A DNA stretch of 15,635 bases from Geodermatophilaceae bacterium (lineage in GTDB: Bacteria; Actinomycetota; Actinomycetes; Mycobacteriales; Geodermatophilaceae): the NCBI GenBank assembly GCA_013811805.1, contig JACCUM010000041.1:1-15635 (forward strand). Reading direction: 5' to 3'. Numbering within the stretch: the stretch's first letter is position 1; each line of letters opens with the position of its first letter. Positions 6,310 through 13,555 of the stretch are shown piece by piece. Under the pieces are notes generated by a model that saw only the letters and a list, made by a program, of their open reading frames with translations, did no database searches and was not told the origin of the DNA. The translations under genes were made by a program, and so were the position numbers.

Positions 6310-6735
6310 TCATCGCGGTTGCTCCCACGCCAACCCGGGAAAGCGCGCGAAATCTCGGTCCAGGCTTGCCACTGCGCACCCGTTCTCGACCGCGAGGGAG
6401 GCGAGGAAGGCATCCGGTACGAGATCACCGGCCGCCTGGCCGTCATGGCAGAGGGTCCGAAAGACCTCGAAACGCCTGGCACCGGAGCGCAACGCCATGT
6501 GACCCGGTTGGGCACGTACGGCGTCGGCGAACACGAACAGCTCGTCCAGAGAACTGGGATCGACGAACACCCGTCGGTTCGTTGCGATGCGGACGACGGC
6601 TGCCCATACCTCGTCGGGTACGCAGAAGTTGCGCTGTTCGGCGACCAGCCGTTCTAGCCATGCGTGTACCAGCGGATGGTGCGGATGATCCTCGCGATGT
6701 ACTGCAAGCACGATGTTGACGTCGAGCAGGATCAC
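6310..6735 (-). CDS. vapC: VapC toxin, PIN-domain ribonuclease
   Basis: PIN-domain toxins cut tRNA or rRNA in a Mg2+- or Mn2+-dependent way and are held inactive by VapB. The 141-aa product has the four expected acidic positions: D5 in ILLDVNI, E42 in PDEVWA, D108 in PDAFLASLA and D126 in SLDRDFARF, with D128 beside it. The TNRRVF segment (residues 52-57) and the LASLAVENG helix are typical of VapC proteins from Actinobacteria. The start is GTG 6735, which shares GTGA with the vapB stop, so translation is coupled to the antitoxin gene. No catalytic residue is missing and the toxin looks intact. Its position next to dxr matches Rv2872 (vapC43) of M. tuberculosis. The RNA target cannot be read from the sequence. 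Confidence 0.92.
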   Translation of the reverse strand: MILLDVNIVLAVHREDHPHHPLVHAWLERLVAEQRNFCVPDEVWAAVVRIATNRRVFVDPSSLDELFVFADAVRAQPGHMALRSGARRFEVFRTLCHDGQAAGDLVPDAFLASLAVENGCAVASLDRDFARFPGLAWEQPR

Positions 6736-6986
6736 CTGAGGTCCTCGACAGGCAAACCTTCCTCCATAGCCTGCAGAAGCGTTCGGTAGGAACTGGCGTC
6801 AACCCCCGGCCGCAAGCCGGAGCCCCCTCGGCGAACCGGGATGGCAGGAGGGGTGCCGTCGGCTTGACCGGCTAGCTGGCTACGTAGTGCCTGCTCGATG
6901 TACTGGCCCAACGTGAGACCCCGCTGCCTCGCCTCGAACTTGGCCGACGCCAGCAACTCATCCGCAATGGCGACGGTGGTGCGCAT
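6732..6986 (-). CDS. vapB: VapB antitoxin, ribbon-helix-helix type
   Basis: The 84-aa product starts with a ribbon-helix-helix pattern: the strand MRTTVAIADELL, a helix with AKFEARQRG, then a second helix GLTLGQYIEQALRSQL. This is the DNA-binding part that represses its own operon. The tail from about residue 45 is flexible and proline/glycine-rich, ending in YRTLLQAMEEGLPVEDLR. It should wrap around VapC. Two starts are possible. ATG 6998 adds MLDI, but its codon lies within the likely -10 box (6994-6999), so ATG 6986 is preferred as a leaderless start. The stop overlaps the vapC start. The gene diverges from dxr with 59 bases between the two starts. By position it corresponds to Rv2871 (vapB43). 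Confidence 0.88.
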   Translation of the reverse strand: MRTTVAIADELLASAKFEARQRGLTLGQYIEQALRSQLAGQADGTPPAIPVRRGGSGLRPGVDASSYRTLLQAMEEGLPVEDLR

Positions 6987-7017
6987 GATGTCAAGCATAT
7001 CGCATCAGCTGCATCAC
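6983..7017 (-). promoter_or_regulatory. vapB promoter and possible VapBC operator
   Basis: On the minus strand TATGCT (6994-6999) is a fair -10 box. Seven bases separate it from ATG 6986, so transcription would begin at the start codon and give a leaderless mRNA. No clear -35 is visible. GCAT occurs at 6983, 6995, 7002 and 7011 on the plus strand. The last two lie in GCATCA repeats 9 bases apart, a spacing that suits ribbon-helix-helix dimers. The operator role is inference. Bound here, VapB could also affect dxr, whose start is 29 bases away. Confidence 0.45.
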
Positions 7018-7045
7018 AGGCCGAAGCACCGGAGCGTAGGCCAGA

Positions 7046-8269
7046 ATGTGCCCTGTGAGCGATCAGCGGACAGTGATTCTACTGGGTTCGACCGGCTCGA
7101 TCGGCACGCAGGCACTCGAGGTGATAGCCGAGCGTCCCGACCGATTCACGGTGACCGGGATCGCCGCGGGTGGCTCAGACCCGCAATTGCTGGCCAAGCA
7201 AGCCCTGGACTGCGGCGCGAGGACCGTCGCAGTCGCCCGGGCAACGTCAGCTCAGGACCTCCAGCTGGCCTTCTACGCCGAGGCGACCCGACGGGGCTAC
7301 GCCCACGGCAACTACGCGGTGCCGGAGATCTTGGCTGGACCGCAGGCAGCCACCGAGCTTGCCAGCCGCCGCGCCGATGTCCTCCTCAACGGCATCACCG
7401 GCTCGATCGGACTCGAGCCGACGCTCGCCGCGCTGGCAGCCGGATCGACGCTTGCGCTGGTCAACAAGGAGTCACTGGTGGCCGGCGGTGACCTGGTGAT
7501 GGCACGGGCCAAGCCCGGCCAGATCGTGCCGGTGGATTCCGAACACTCAGCTCTGGCTCAGTGTCTACGCGGCGGGTCTGCTACCGAGGTGGATCGACTG
7601 ATTCTGACCGCCAGCGGAGGACCGTTCCGAGGCCGGACGCGAGCCGACCTCACCGACGTCACCGTAGAGCAGGCGCTGGCGCATCCCACCTGGGCGATGG
7701 GTCCGATGGTGACGATCAACTCCGCGACAATGGTCAACAAGGCGCTGGAGGTGATCGAGGCGTCCATGCTGTTCGGGATCCCGTACGACCGGATCGACGT
7801 GGTGGTCCACCCGCAGTCGATCGTGCACTCCATGGTGCAATTCGTCGACGGGTCCACGCTGGCTCAGGCTGGGCCGCCGAACATGAAGCTGCCCATTGCC
7901 CTGGCCCTGTCCTGGCCGGACCGGTTGCCGGGGGTGGCGCCGGCACTTGACTGGTCGACGGCGAGCAGCTGGGACTTCGAGCCTCTGGACGACGCAGCCT
8001 TTCCGGCCGTTGGCCTGGCTCGTTCGGTCGGGCGTACCGGGCGGTGCCTGCCGGCGATCTACAACGCCGCCAACGAAGAGGCGGTAGCCGGTTTCCTGGC
8101 GGGGAACCTTCGGTTCACGGGGATCGTGGACACCGTGGCGCGTATCGTCGAAGGGGCGCCGGACTTCGGCAAACCGAACTCGGTGTCTGACGTGATTTCG
8201 GCAGAATCCTGGGCTCGCCAACAGACGCAGGCCCTCATCGCAGGGGAGCAGAGTGTCGCTCGTGGGTAG
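7046..8269 (+). CDS. dxr: 1-deoxy-D-xylulose 5-phosphate reductoisomerase
   Basis: Dxr converts 1-deoxy-D-xylulose 5-phosphate to 2-C-methyl-D-erythritol 4-phosphate with NADPH. It is the committed step of the MEP isoprenoid pathway and the target of fosmidomycin. The NADPH-binding loop GSTGSIG is at residues 14-20. N140-K141-E142 and S143 follow in the linker, the metal ligands are D164, E166 (VDSEHSA) and E235 (NKALEVIEA), and the catalytic loop with HPTWAMG is at 213-219. HPQSIVHSMVQF follows at 255-266. Length (407 aa) is normal. ATG 7046 has GGAG at 7031-7034, rather far upstream. GTG 7055, giving MSDQRTVILLG, is an equally good protein start. The next gene, the site-2 protease, follows almost without a gap. 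Confidence 0.97.
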   Translation: MCPVSDQRTVILLGSTGSIGTQALEVIAERPDRFTVTGIAAGGSDPQLLAKQALDCGARTVAVARATSAQDLQLAFYAEATRRGYAHGNYAVPEILAGPQAATELASRRADVLLNGITGSIGLEPTLAALAAGSTLALVNKESLVAGGDLVMARAKPGQIVPVDSEHSALAQCLRGGSATEVDRLILTASGGPFRGRTRADLTDVTVEQALAHPTWAMGPMVTINSATMVNKALEVIEASMLFGIPYDRIDVVVHPQSIVHSMVQFVDGSTLAQAGPPNMKLPIALALSWPDRLPGVAPALDWSTASSWDFEPLDDAAFPAVGLARSVGRTGRCLPAIYNAANEEAVAGFLAGNLRFTGIVDTVARIVEGAPDFGKPNSVSDVISAESWARQQTQALIAGEQSVARG

Positions 8270-8305
8270 CGTGTGGCCGATCTGGCCCCAACGCCGGGCC
8301 GGTGC

Positions 8306-9658
8306 ATGAGCGGCATCCTCTGGACGGTCTTGGGTATCGGGCTTTTCGTCGTCGGGCTGCTCTTCTCGATCTGGTTCCACGAACTCGGCCACTTCCTGTG
8401 GGCGCGCAGGTTCGGCATGCGGGTGCCCCAGTTCATGGTCGGCTTCGGACCCACGCTGTGGTCACGGCAACGCGGCGAGACCGAGCACGGCATCAAGGCG
8501 ATCCCGTTGGGTGGCTACATCCGAATCGTCGGGATGATTCCGCCGGCGAAGGCCGACGATGAGCCGCGCGCGTACGGTCGGTTGCGCCGAATGATCGAAG
8601 AGGTACGCGGCGCGGCTCTGGACGACATCCAGCCCGGCGACGAGGGCCGGGTCTTCTACCGCAAGCCGTGGTGGCAGCGGGTCATCGTCATGTCCGCCGG
8701 GCCGGTGCACAACCTGATCCTGGCGTCGTTGCTCTTCACGGTCATCCTGGTCGGATTCGGCATTCCGCAAGGCACCTCGCTGACCATCAACACGGTCAGC
8801 GAATGCGTCCTGCCGGCCGGCTCGCCGGTCCAGGACTGCAGCACCCCGATCGACAGCGATGGCCAGGCCTGTGCGGTCGGCGACAACGGCTGTGACCTGC
8901 CCCCGGCCAGTCCGGCCGCTCAAGCCGGTTTGCGGGCAGGGGATCGGATCACTGCTGTCGATGGCGAGGCGGTGTCCCAGTGGGAGCAGGTCCAGGACTT
9001 GATCCGGGTCAGCGCCGGGGATACCAGGCGGTTCACCGTCGACCGAAACGGGCAGAGCGAGGAACTGTCCGTGACGCCCCTGCCGAATCTGGTGTACCTC
9101 ACTGCCGAGGATGCTGAAGCGGGCGCAGTCACCGAAGTCGGATTCGTCGGAGTTTCTCCGGTCGTGCCGCGCGTCCAGCAGTCGATCACCGAGGTGCCGG
9201 CAGCCATCGGCGGCTATATCGCCCGTGCGGGCGAAGCACTGATCAATCTGCCCGAGCGGATCCCGTCGGTCTTCGGCGCGGCCTTCCTCGGGGACGAGCG
9301 CGGGCAGAACGATCCGATCGGTGTGGTCGGAGTCTCGCGCCTGTCGGGTGAGTACTTCGCCCTTCCTGAACCACTCGTGGACAAGTTCATCTTCTTTCTC
9401 ACGCTGTTGGCCGCCGTCAACATGGTGCTGTTTCTGTTCAACCTGGTACCGATCTACCCGCTGGACGGTGGGCACGTCGCCGGCGCGCTGTACGAGAAGG
9501 CTCGTTCGGTGTGGGCGCGCGTGCGCAACAAGCCAGACCCCGGTCCGTTCGACATCGCCAGGTTGATGCCGGTGGCCTACGTCGTGGCCGCATTCTTCGT
9601 CCTGTTGTCCGGCATGCTCTTGATCGCTGACATCGTCAATCCGATCACGTTGAACTGA
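8306..9658 (+). CDS. site-2 intramembrane zinc metalloprotease (RseP/Rip1 family)
   Basis: This protease cuts membrane-bound anti-sigma factors and other single-span proteins within the membrane, after a first cut by another protease. Counting from ATG 8306 (450 aa), TM1 contains the zinc site H25-E26-x-x-H29 (FHELGH). GFGPTLW (47-53) and PLGGY form the membrane-associated loop. A PDZ domain lies at about 200-260 (ASPAAQAGLRAGDRI). The third zinc ligand is D387 in NLVPIYPLDGGH. The segment before the PDZ has four cysteines, C167, C178, C189 and C196, which could form disulfides outside the membrane. ATG 8306 places TM1 right at the N-terminus as in Rip1; GTG 8273 is an alternative. It corresponds by position to Rv2869c (rip1), between dxr and ispG. 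Substrates cannot be predicted from this window. Confidence 0.95.
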   Translation: MSGILWTVLGIGLFVVGLLFSIWFHELGHFLWARRFGMRVPQFMVGFGPTLWSRQRGETEHGIKAIPLGGYIRIVGMIPPAKADDEPRAYGRLRRMIEEVRGAALDDIQPGDEGRVFYRKPWWQRVIVMSAGPVHNLILASLLFTVILVGFGIPQGTSLTINTVSECVLPAGSPVQDCSTPIDSDGQACAVGDNGCDLPPASPAAQAGLRAGDRITAVDGEAVSQWEQVQDLIRVSAGDTRRFTVDRNGQSEELSVTPLPNLVYLTAEDAEAGAVTEVGFVGVSPVVPRVQQSITEVPAAIGGYIARAGEALINLPERIPSVFGAAFLGDERGQNDPIGVVGVSRLSGEYFALPEPLVDKFIFFLTLLAAVNMVLFLFNLVPIYPLDGGHVAGALYEKARSVWARVRNKPDPGPFDIARLMPVAYVVAAFFVLLSGMLLIADIVNPITLN

Positions 9659-9671
9659 GGCTCCTGACTCC

Positions 9672-10829
9672 GTGACGTCCATCTCCCTCGGCATGCCGGC
9701 GCTGCCCCCGCCGGTACTGGCACCGCGCCGGTCGACCAGACAGCTCCTGGTCGGCAAGGTCGGCGTCGGAAGTGCGCACCAGGTGTCCGTGCAGTCGATG
9801 ACCACGACAAAGACGGCCGACATCGATGCCACGCTGCAGCAGATCGCCGAACTGACCGCGGCCGGGTGCGAGATCGTCCGGGTCGCCGTACCCGACACCG
9901 ACGACGCCGAGGCGTTGCCCGCGATCGCTCGGAAGTCCCAGCTTCCAGTGATCGCCGACATCCACTTCCAACCCCGGTACGTCTTCGCGGCCATCGACGC
10001 CGGATGCGCGGCCGTTCGGGTCAATCCCGGCAACATCAAGAAGTTCGACGACAAGGTCGGCGACATCGCCAAGGCCGCCGGGGCTGCCGGGATCCCGATC
10101 CGGATCGGTGTGAACGCCGGCTCCCTCGACCGGCGACTGATGGAGAAGTACGGCAAGGCGACCCCCGAGGCGCTGGTCGAGTCTGCGCTCTGGGAGTGCT
10201 CGCTGTTTGAGGAACACGGGTACACCGATCTCAAGATCTCGGTCAAGCACAACGACCCAGTCGTGATGGTTCGCGCGTACGAGTTGCTGGCCGAGCAGTG
10301 CGACTACCCGCTGCACCTCGGGGTCACCGAAGCCGGTCCGGCTTTTCAGGGAACGATCAAGTCCGCGGTCGCCTTCGGAGCGTTGCTGGCCAGGGGAATC
10401 GGCGACACGATCCGGGTCTCGCTGTCGGCGCCCCCGGTGGAGGAGGTCAAGGTCGGCATCCAGATCCTCGAGTCGCTCAACCTTCGCCAGCGGGGTCTGG
10501 AGATCGTCTCCTGCCCATCTTGCGGTCGAGCTCAAGTTGACGTTTACACCTTGGCTGACCGAGTGACGGCGGGTCTGGAGGGACTCGAGGTCCCGTTGCG
10601 GGTGGCTGTGATGGGCTGTGTCGTCAACGGCCCGGGCGAGGCTCGCGAGGCCGACCTCGGCGTAGCCAGCGGCAACGGGAAAGGCCAGATCTTCGTGCGC
10701 GGCGAGGTGATCAAGACGGTGCCGGAGTCCCTGATCGTGGAGACCTTGATCGAGGAGGCGATGCGGCTGGCCGCCGAGCTGACCGACACTGGCGTCGCTA
10801 GCGGTCCCGCTGAGATCACTGTCGGGTAG
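9672..10829 (+). CDS. ispG: 4-hydroxy-3-methylbut-2-enyl diphosphate synthase (flavodoxin/ferredoxin type)
   Basis: IspG (GcpE) reduces the cyclic diphosphate MEcPP to HMBPP in the sixth reaction after the start of the MEP pathway, using a 4Fe-4S cluster and an outside electron donor. The N-terminal TIM barrel opens with VGSAHQVSVQSMTTTKTAD (32-50). The cluster ligands are C281 and C284 (SCPSCGR) and C316, with the catalytic E323 in MGCVVNGPGEA, as in E. coli. Length (385 aa) fits the short bacterial form with no inserted middle domain. GTG 9672 is 13 bases after the protease stop, with GAGG partly overlapping that stop. The following GNAT gene starts 9 bases after this stop, so dxr, protease, ispG and GNAT gene likely form one operon. 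All key residues are present. Confidence 0.97.
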   Translation: MTSISLGMPALPPPVLAPRRSTRQLLVGKVGVGSAHQVSVQSMTTTKTADIDATLQQIAELTAAGCEIVRVAVPDTDDAEALPAIARKSQLPVIADIHFQPRYVFAAIDAGCAAVRVNPGNIKKFDDKVGDIAKAAGAAGIPIRIGVNAGSLDRRLMEKYGKATPEALVESALWECSLFEEHGYTDLKISVKHNDPVVMVRAYELLAEQCDYPLHLGVTEAGPAFQGTIKSAVAFGALLARGIGDTIRVSLSAPPVEEVKVGIQILESLNLRQRGLEIVSCPSCGRAQVDVYTLADRVTAGLEGLEVPLRVAVMGCVVNGPGEAREADLGVASGNGKGQIFVRGEVIKTVPESLIVETLIEEAMRLAAELTDTGVASGPAEITVG

Positions 10830-10838
10830 GCGAGCGAG

Positions 10839-11693
10839 GTGATCGGCAGCGCTCAGGCGGGCATCCTCGGACCCCAAGACGAGCCGCTCGTACGCGACTT
10901 TCTTGCCGAGCATCCGGTGGACGGCTGCCTGATCGCCGCACGGGTGCAGGCGCTGGGCTTGACCGGTGCGGCCGGGCAGACCGGCGAACTGTGCGCCTAT
11001 TACGGGGACAGCGGCCTGCAAGCGGTCTGGCTGGACGGGCCCAGCCTGGTCCTCGTCGGTGATCGGGACGAGTCCGGCCGAGTCGTCGAGGCGTTGATCC
11101 ACCGCATGGCAGGGCGTCCACGGCGTTGCTCGTCGATCGTCGGACCGGACCATCTGGTTTTGCCGCTGTGGTCCGAGCTCTCGTCCCGCTGGGGACCAGC
11201 CCGCGACGTACGCCCCAACCAGCCGCTGCTCGCGCTGGACTCGGCGCCAAGGATCGAGCCGAGTTCGCAGGTACGGCGGGTGCGCCGCGACGAATTGGAC
11301 ATCCTCATGCCAGCTGCCACCGCGATGTTCCGTGAGGAGGTCGGCGTGGATCCTGAAGCCGGCGACCGCGGCGGCTCCTACCGTGCCCGGGTCGCTGAAC
11401 TCATCGACGCGGGCCACAGCCTGGCCTGGATCCACCAGGGCGAGGTTTTGTTCAAGGCCGAACTGGGGGCGGTGAGTGAGCAGGCTTGTCAGGTTCAGGG
11501 CATCTGGGTGCGGCCCGACCTGCGCGGGCAGGGAATCGGAACCAGCGGCACGGCGGGGGTGGCGGCCATCGCGCTGGCCGACGTCGCCCCGGTGGTCAGC
11601 CTGTACGTCAACGACTTCAACGCACCGGCCAAGGCGGCCTATGCACGGGTGGGGTTCACGCAGGTCGGCACCTTCGCGTCGGTCCTCTTCTGA
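10839..11693 (+). CDS. GNAT-family N-acetyltransferase with DUF4081-type N-terminal domain
   Basis: The 284-aa product has two halves. The C-terminal half (about 147-284) is a GNAT acetyltransferase: the strand VQGIWVRPDLR leads into the acetyl-CoA pyrophosphate loop RGQGIG (229-234). VVSLYVNDFNAPAKAAYARVGF is the usual motif B with the Asn and Tyr, and it ends TFASVLF. The N-terminal half (about 10-130) looks like the DUF4081 domain that accompanies this type in Actinobacteria; it may be a degenerate second GNAT fold. The substrate is unknown. GTG 10839 overlaps a GCGAGG sequence, so its exact start is uncertain by some codons. Its position right after ispG and before a penicillin-binding lipoprotein gene matches Rv2867c of M. 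tuberculosis. Confidence 0.92.
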   Translation: MIGSAQAGILGPQDEPLVRDFLAEHPVDGCLIAARVQALGLTGAAGQTGELCAYYGDSGLQAVWLDGPSLVLVGDRDESGRVVEALIHRMAGRPRRCSSIVGPDHLVLPLWSELSSRWGPARDVRPNQPLLALDSAPRIEPSSQVRRVRRDELDILMPAATAMFREEVGVDPEAGDRGGSYRARVAELIDAGHSLAWIHQGEVLFKAELGAVSEQACQVQGIWVRPDLRGQGIGTSGTAGVAAIALADVAPVVSLYVNDFNAPAKAAYARVGFTQVGTFASVLF

Positions 11694-11783
11694 CCCTGAT
11701 GCCTTCGCGTCCGGCGAGCAGTGGGAGGTGCAGATATCGTGGCGTCGGTACGGCACGATCGGCGCGACCAGGACGGGAGCGTC

Positions 11784-11981
11784 ATGATCGGCAAGACCGG
11801 AAGAGTCAGCGGCGGCATCGGTCCGGGCCGGGTCGGTGAGGTCATGATCAGCATCCGCGGCGGCAGCGAGGCCTTCTACGCGCATCCGCATTCACATGGC
11901 GAGACGATCGAGATAGGTGCCCTTGTCGTGGTCACCGACTTCCAGCCGCCACGGACGGTATACGTGGATCGGCTCGACTGA
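11784..11981 (+). CDS. small NfeD-type OB-fold protein without membrane anchor
   Basis: The 65-aa product reads like the soluble C-terminal domain of NfeD proteins: IGKTGRVSGGIGPGRVGEVM gives the first strands of a small OB barrel, followed by IRGGSEAFYAH, IEIGALVVVTDFQPP and RTVYVDRL. Full NfeD proteins carry membrane helices before this domain, for example YuaF, partner of the flotillin YuaG in Bacillus subtilis. Here none is present. ATG 11784 has GGGAG four bases upstream. The frame is open back to GTG 11721, but those codons are rich in Arg and Asp and add no helix. The gene precedes the flotillin gene by 105 bases on the same strand, which supports the assignment. Several His residues (HPHSHGE, 32-38) stand out. 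It would stay in the cytoplasm unless bound to the flotillin. Confidence 0.8.
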   Translation: MIGKTGRVSGGIGPGRVGEVMISIRGGSEAFYAHPHSHGETIEIGALVVVTDFQPPRTVYVDRLD

Positions 11982-12086
11982 GCCATAAGCTGACAAGCCT
12001 GGATCACGGAACCGAAAGGCGGCCGCGCGCGCCTAACATCGCAGCCCCGCATCCATGCGCCACCGGCTCAGATATGAGGATCCGCC

Positions 12087-13493
12087 ATGACCATCGTGAT
12101 CGTCGGCATCATCGTCGTGTTGCTCCTGATCGTGGCATTCCGGTTCGTCTGGCGAGTTGCCGAACCCAACGAGGCCCTGATCATCTCCGGGCTGGGTGCG
12201 CACGGCGCCAACGACACGTCCTTGGACAGCCTGGGATTCAAGATTGTCGTCGGCCGGGGTACGGCCGTCATTCCCGGCTTCCAGACCGTTCGACGCCTTG
12301 GCCTAGATATCCGGGCGACCGGGCTGATCGTGAATGCCGTCTCCAATCAATCAATTCCGTTGCAGGTCAAGGGGGTCGTTGCCTACAAGGTCGGTGACGA
12401 TCTGGCCTCAATCGCCAACGCCGCCCGGCGCTTCCTGCAGCAGGACGCGGACAGCATGCGGGCCACGATCCACGAACTGTTCGCGGGCCATCTGCGCGCG
12501 ATTGTCGGTGGCATGTCGGTCGAGGACATGCTGCACAACCGCGAGGAGCTCACCGCTAACATCCGATCCTCACTGGCCGACGACCTGTCCAAGTTGGGCC
12601 TGGTCGTCGATTCCTTGCAGATCCAGGAGATCGACGACGATTCGGGCTACATCGAGAACCTCGGCAAACCCCAGGCTGCGGCGATCGCCGCCGCTGCTCG
12701 GATCGCGGCCGCCGAGCGCGACAAGGAAGCCACTGCCCGCGAACAGGCAGCCAATGCTGAAAAAGCCGCCGCAGTACGAGAGTCCAGCATCAAGCAGGCC
12801 GGCTACCAGGCCGAGGTCGACCAAGCTCAATCACGGGCGCTGCAGTCCGGCCCGTTGGCCGAGGCCCTTGCCCGGCAGGAGGTCGTACGTGCTGAGACCG
12901 CGGCGGCCGAACTCGACGCCGCTCGCCGGGAGAAGGTCCTCGAGTCCGAGGTGCGCAAGCCCGCTGATGCGGAGGCCTACCGCCAGGTGACCCTCGCCGA
13001 TGCGGCCCGGCAGACCGAGATCCTGCGCGCCCAGGCACAGGCGCAGCAGACGACGCTGCGCGGTGAAGCCGAGGCCACGGCCACCGAGGTCAACGGCCGC
13101 GCCTTGGCCATGGCCATCGAGGCGCGAGGTCGCGCAGAGGCGGTGGGCATCCAAGCGCGGGCGGCAGCGCTGGCTTCGAACCCCGACGCCGTCATCGCCC
13201 AGCAGATCGCCGAGCACTACCCGGCCATCGTCACGGCAGGGGCCAGCGCGCTGAGCAACATCGACAATCTGGTCGTGCTCAACGGTGCCGAGGGGATGGA
13301 AGACCTTCTGGGCAAGGCGTTGACGATGGGGGGAGCGGGCTTGGGACTGGCTCGGAGTCTGATGTCCTCGATCCAAGGGCCCGGCAGCGACCCGCTAGCC
13401 GGGACGGCCACTGTCGCCAATTCCACCAACGGAAAGCCAACCAGCTCGGCGCTGGAAGCGGAGGTATCACCGGCTCGCGACTCCAGCGGCTGA
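12087..13493 (+). CDS. flotillin-like SPFH-domain protein
   Basis: Flotillins gather in detergent-resistant membrane patches and scaffold signalling, secretion and cell-wall proteins. The 468-aa product starts with a single hydrophobic helix (residues 2-22), then an SPFH domain (about 24-190). The domain holds PNEALIISGLG, RGTAVIPGF and RLGLDIRATGLIVNAVSNQ, and ends in IQEIDDDSGYIENLGKP. A long Ala/Glu/Arg-rich coiled coil with many AEA-type repeats (about 195-365) follows, the flotillin domain. The tail holds a small hydrophobic patch and a disordered end. ATG 12087 has GAGGA six bases upstream. The NfeD-type gene just upstream and the isoprenoid genes before it fit a membrane-domain role. 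It is closer to YuaG/FloT than to stomatin because of the long coiled coil. Confidence 0.93.
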   Translation: MTIVIVGIIVVLLLIVAFRFVWRVAEPNEALIISGLGAHGANDTSLDSLGFKIVVGRGTAVIPGFQTVRRLGLDIRATGLIVNAVSNQSIPLQVKGVVAYKVGDDLASIANAARRFLQQDADSMRATIHELFAGHLRAIVGGMSVEDMLHNREELTANIRSSLADDLSKLGLVVDSLQIQEIDDDSGYIENLGKPQAAAIAAAARIAAAERDKEATAREQAANAEKAAAVRESSIKQAGYQAEVDQAQSRALQSGPLAEALARQEVVRAETAAAELDAARREKVLESEVRKPADAEAYRQVTLADAARQTEILRAQAQAQQTTLRGEAEATATEVNGRALAMAIEARGRAEAVGIQARAAALASNPDAVIAQQIAEHYPAIVTAGASALSNIDNLVVLNGAEGMEDLLGKALTMGGAGLGLARSLMSSIQGPGSDPLAGTATVANSTNGKPTSSALEAEVSPARDSSG

Positions 13494-13534
13494 ACTGAGA
13501 TCACAGCGGAGGCCGATCCGCACGTGCCCTCAGG

Positions 13535-13547
13535 CCCTGTGCCAGGG
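13535..13547 (+). promoter_or_regulatory. small hairpin next to the PBP ribosome binding site
   Basis: CCCTG (13535-13539) pairs with CAGGG (13543-13547) across a three-base loop. A GT pair can extend the stem. The stem ends at the GTGGAG that serves as ribosome binding site for ATG 13556, so it could limit access to that site. It may also be chance in GC-rich DNA. Confidence 0.25.
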
Positions 13548-13555
13548 TGGAGATC

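Noticed and set aside
6195..6719. 174-codon plus-strand frame opposite vapC
   Set aside because: The minus strand encodes an intact PIN domain; the plus frame is Arg-rich and featureless.
8462..10252. 596-codon minus-strand frame across the protease and ispG genes
   Set aside because: Antisense shadow with low-complexity Asp/Arg/Gln composition and no recognisable motif.
9645..11891. 748-codon open frame on the minus strand across ispG and the GNAT gene
   Set aside because: It is the antisense shadow of two well-supported genes; its translation is rich in Arg, Asp and His, has no domain and arises from strong GC bias at third positions.
12034..12039. TAACAT as a -10 box for the flotillin gene
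   Set aside because: No acceptable -35 is found at the right spacing; read-through from upstream is just as likely.
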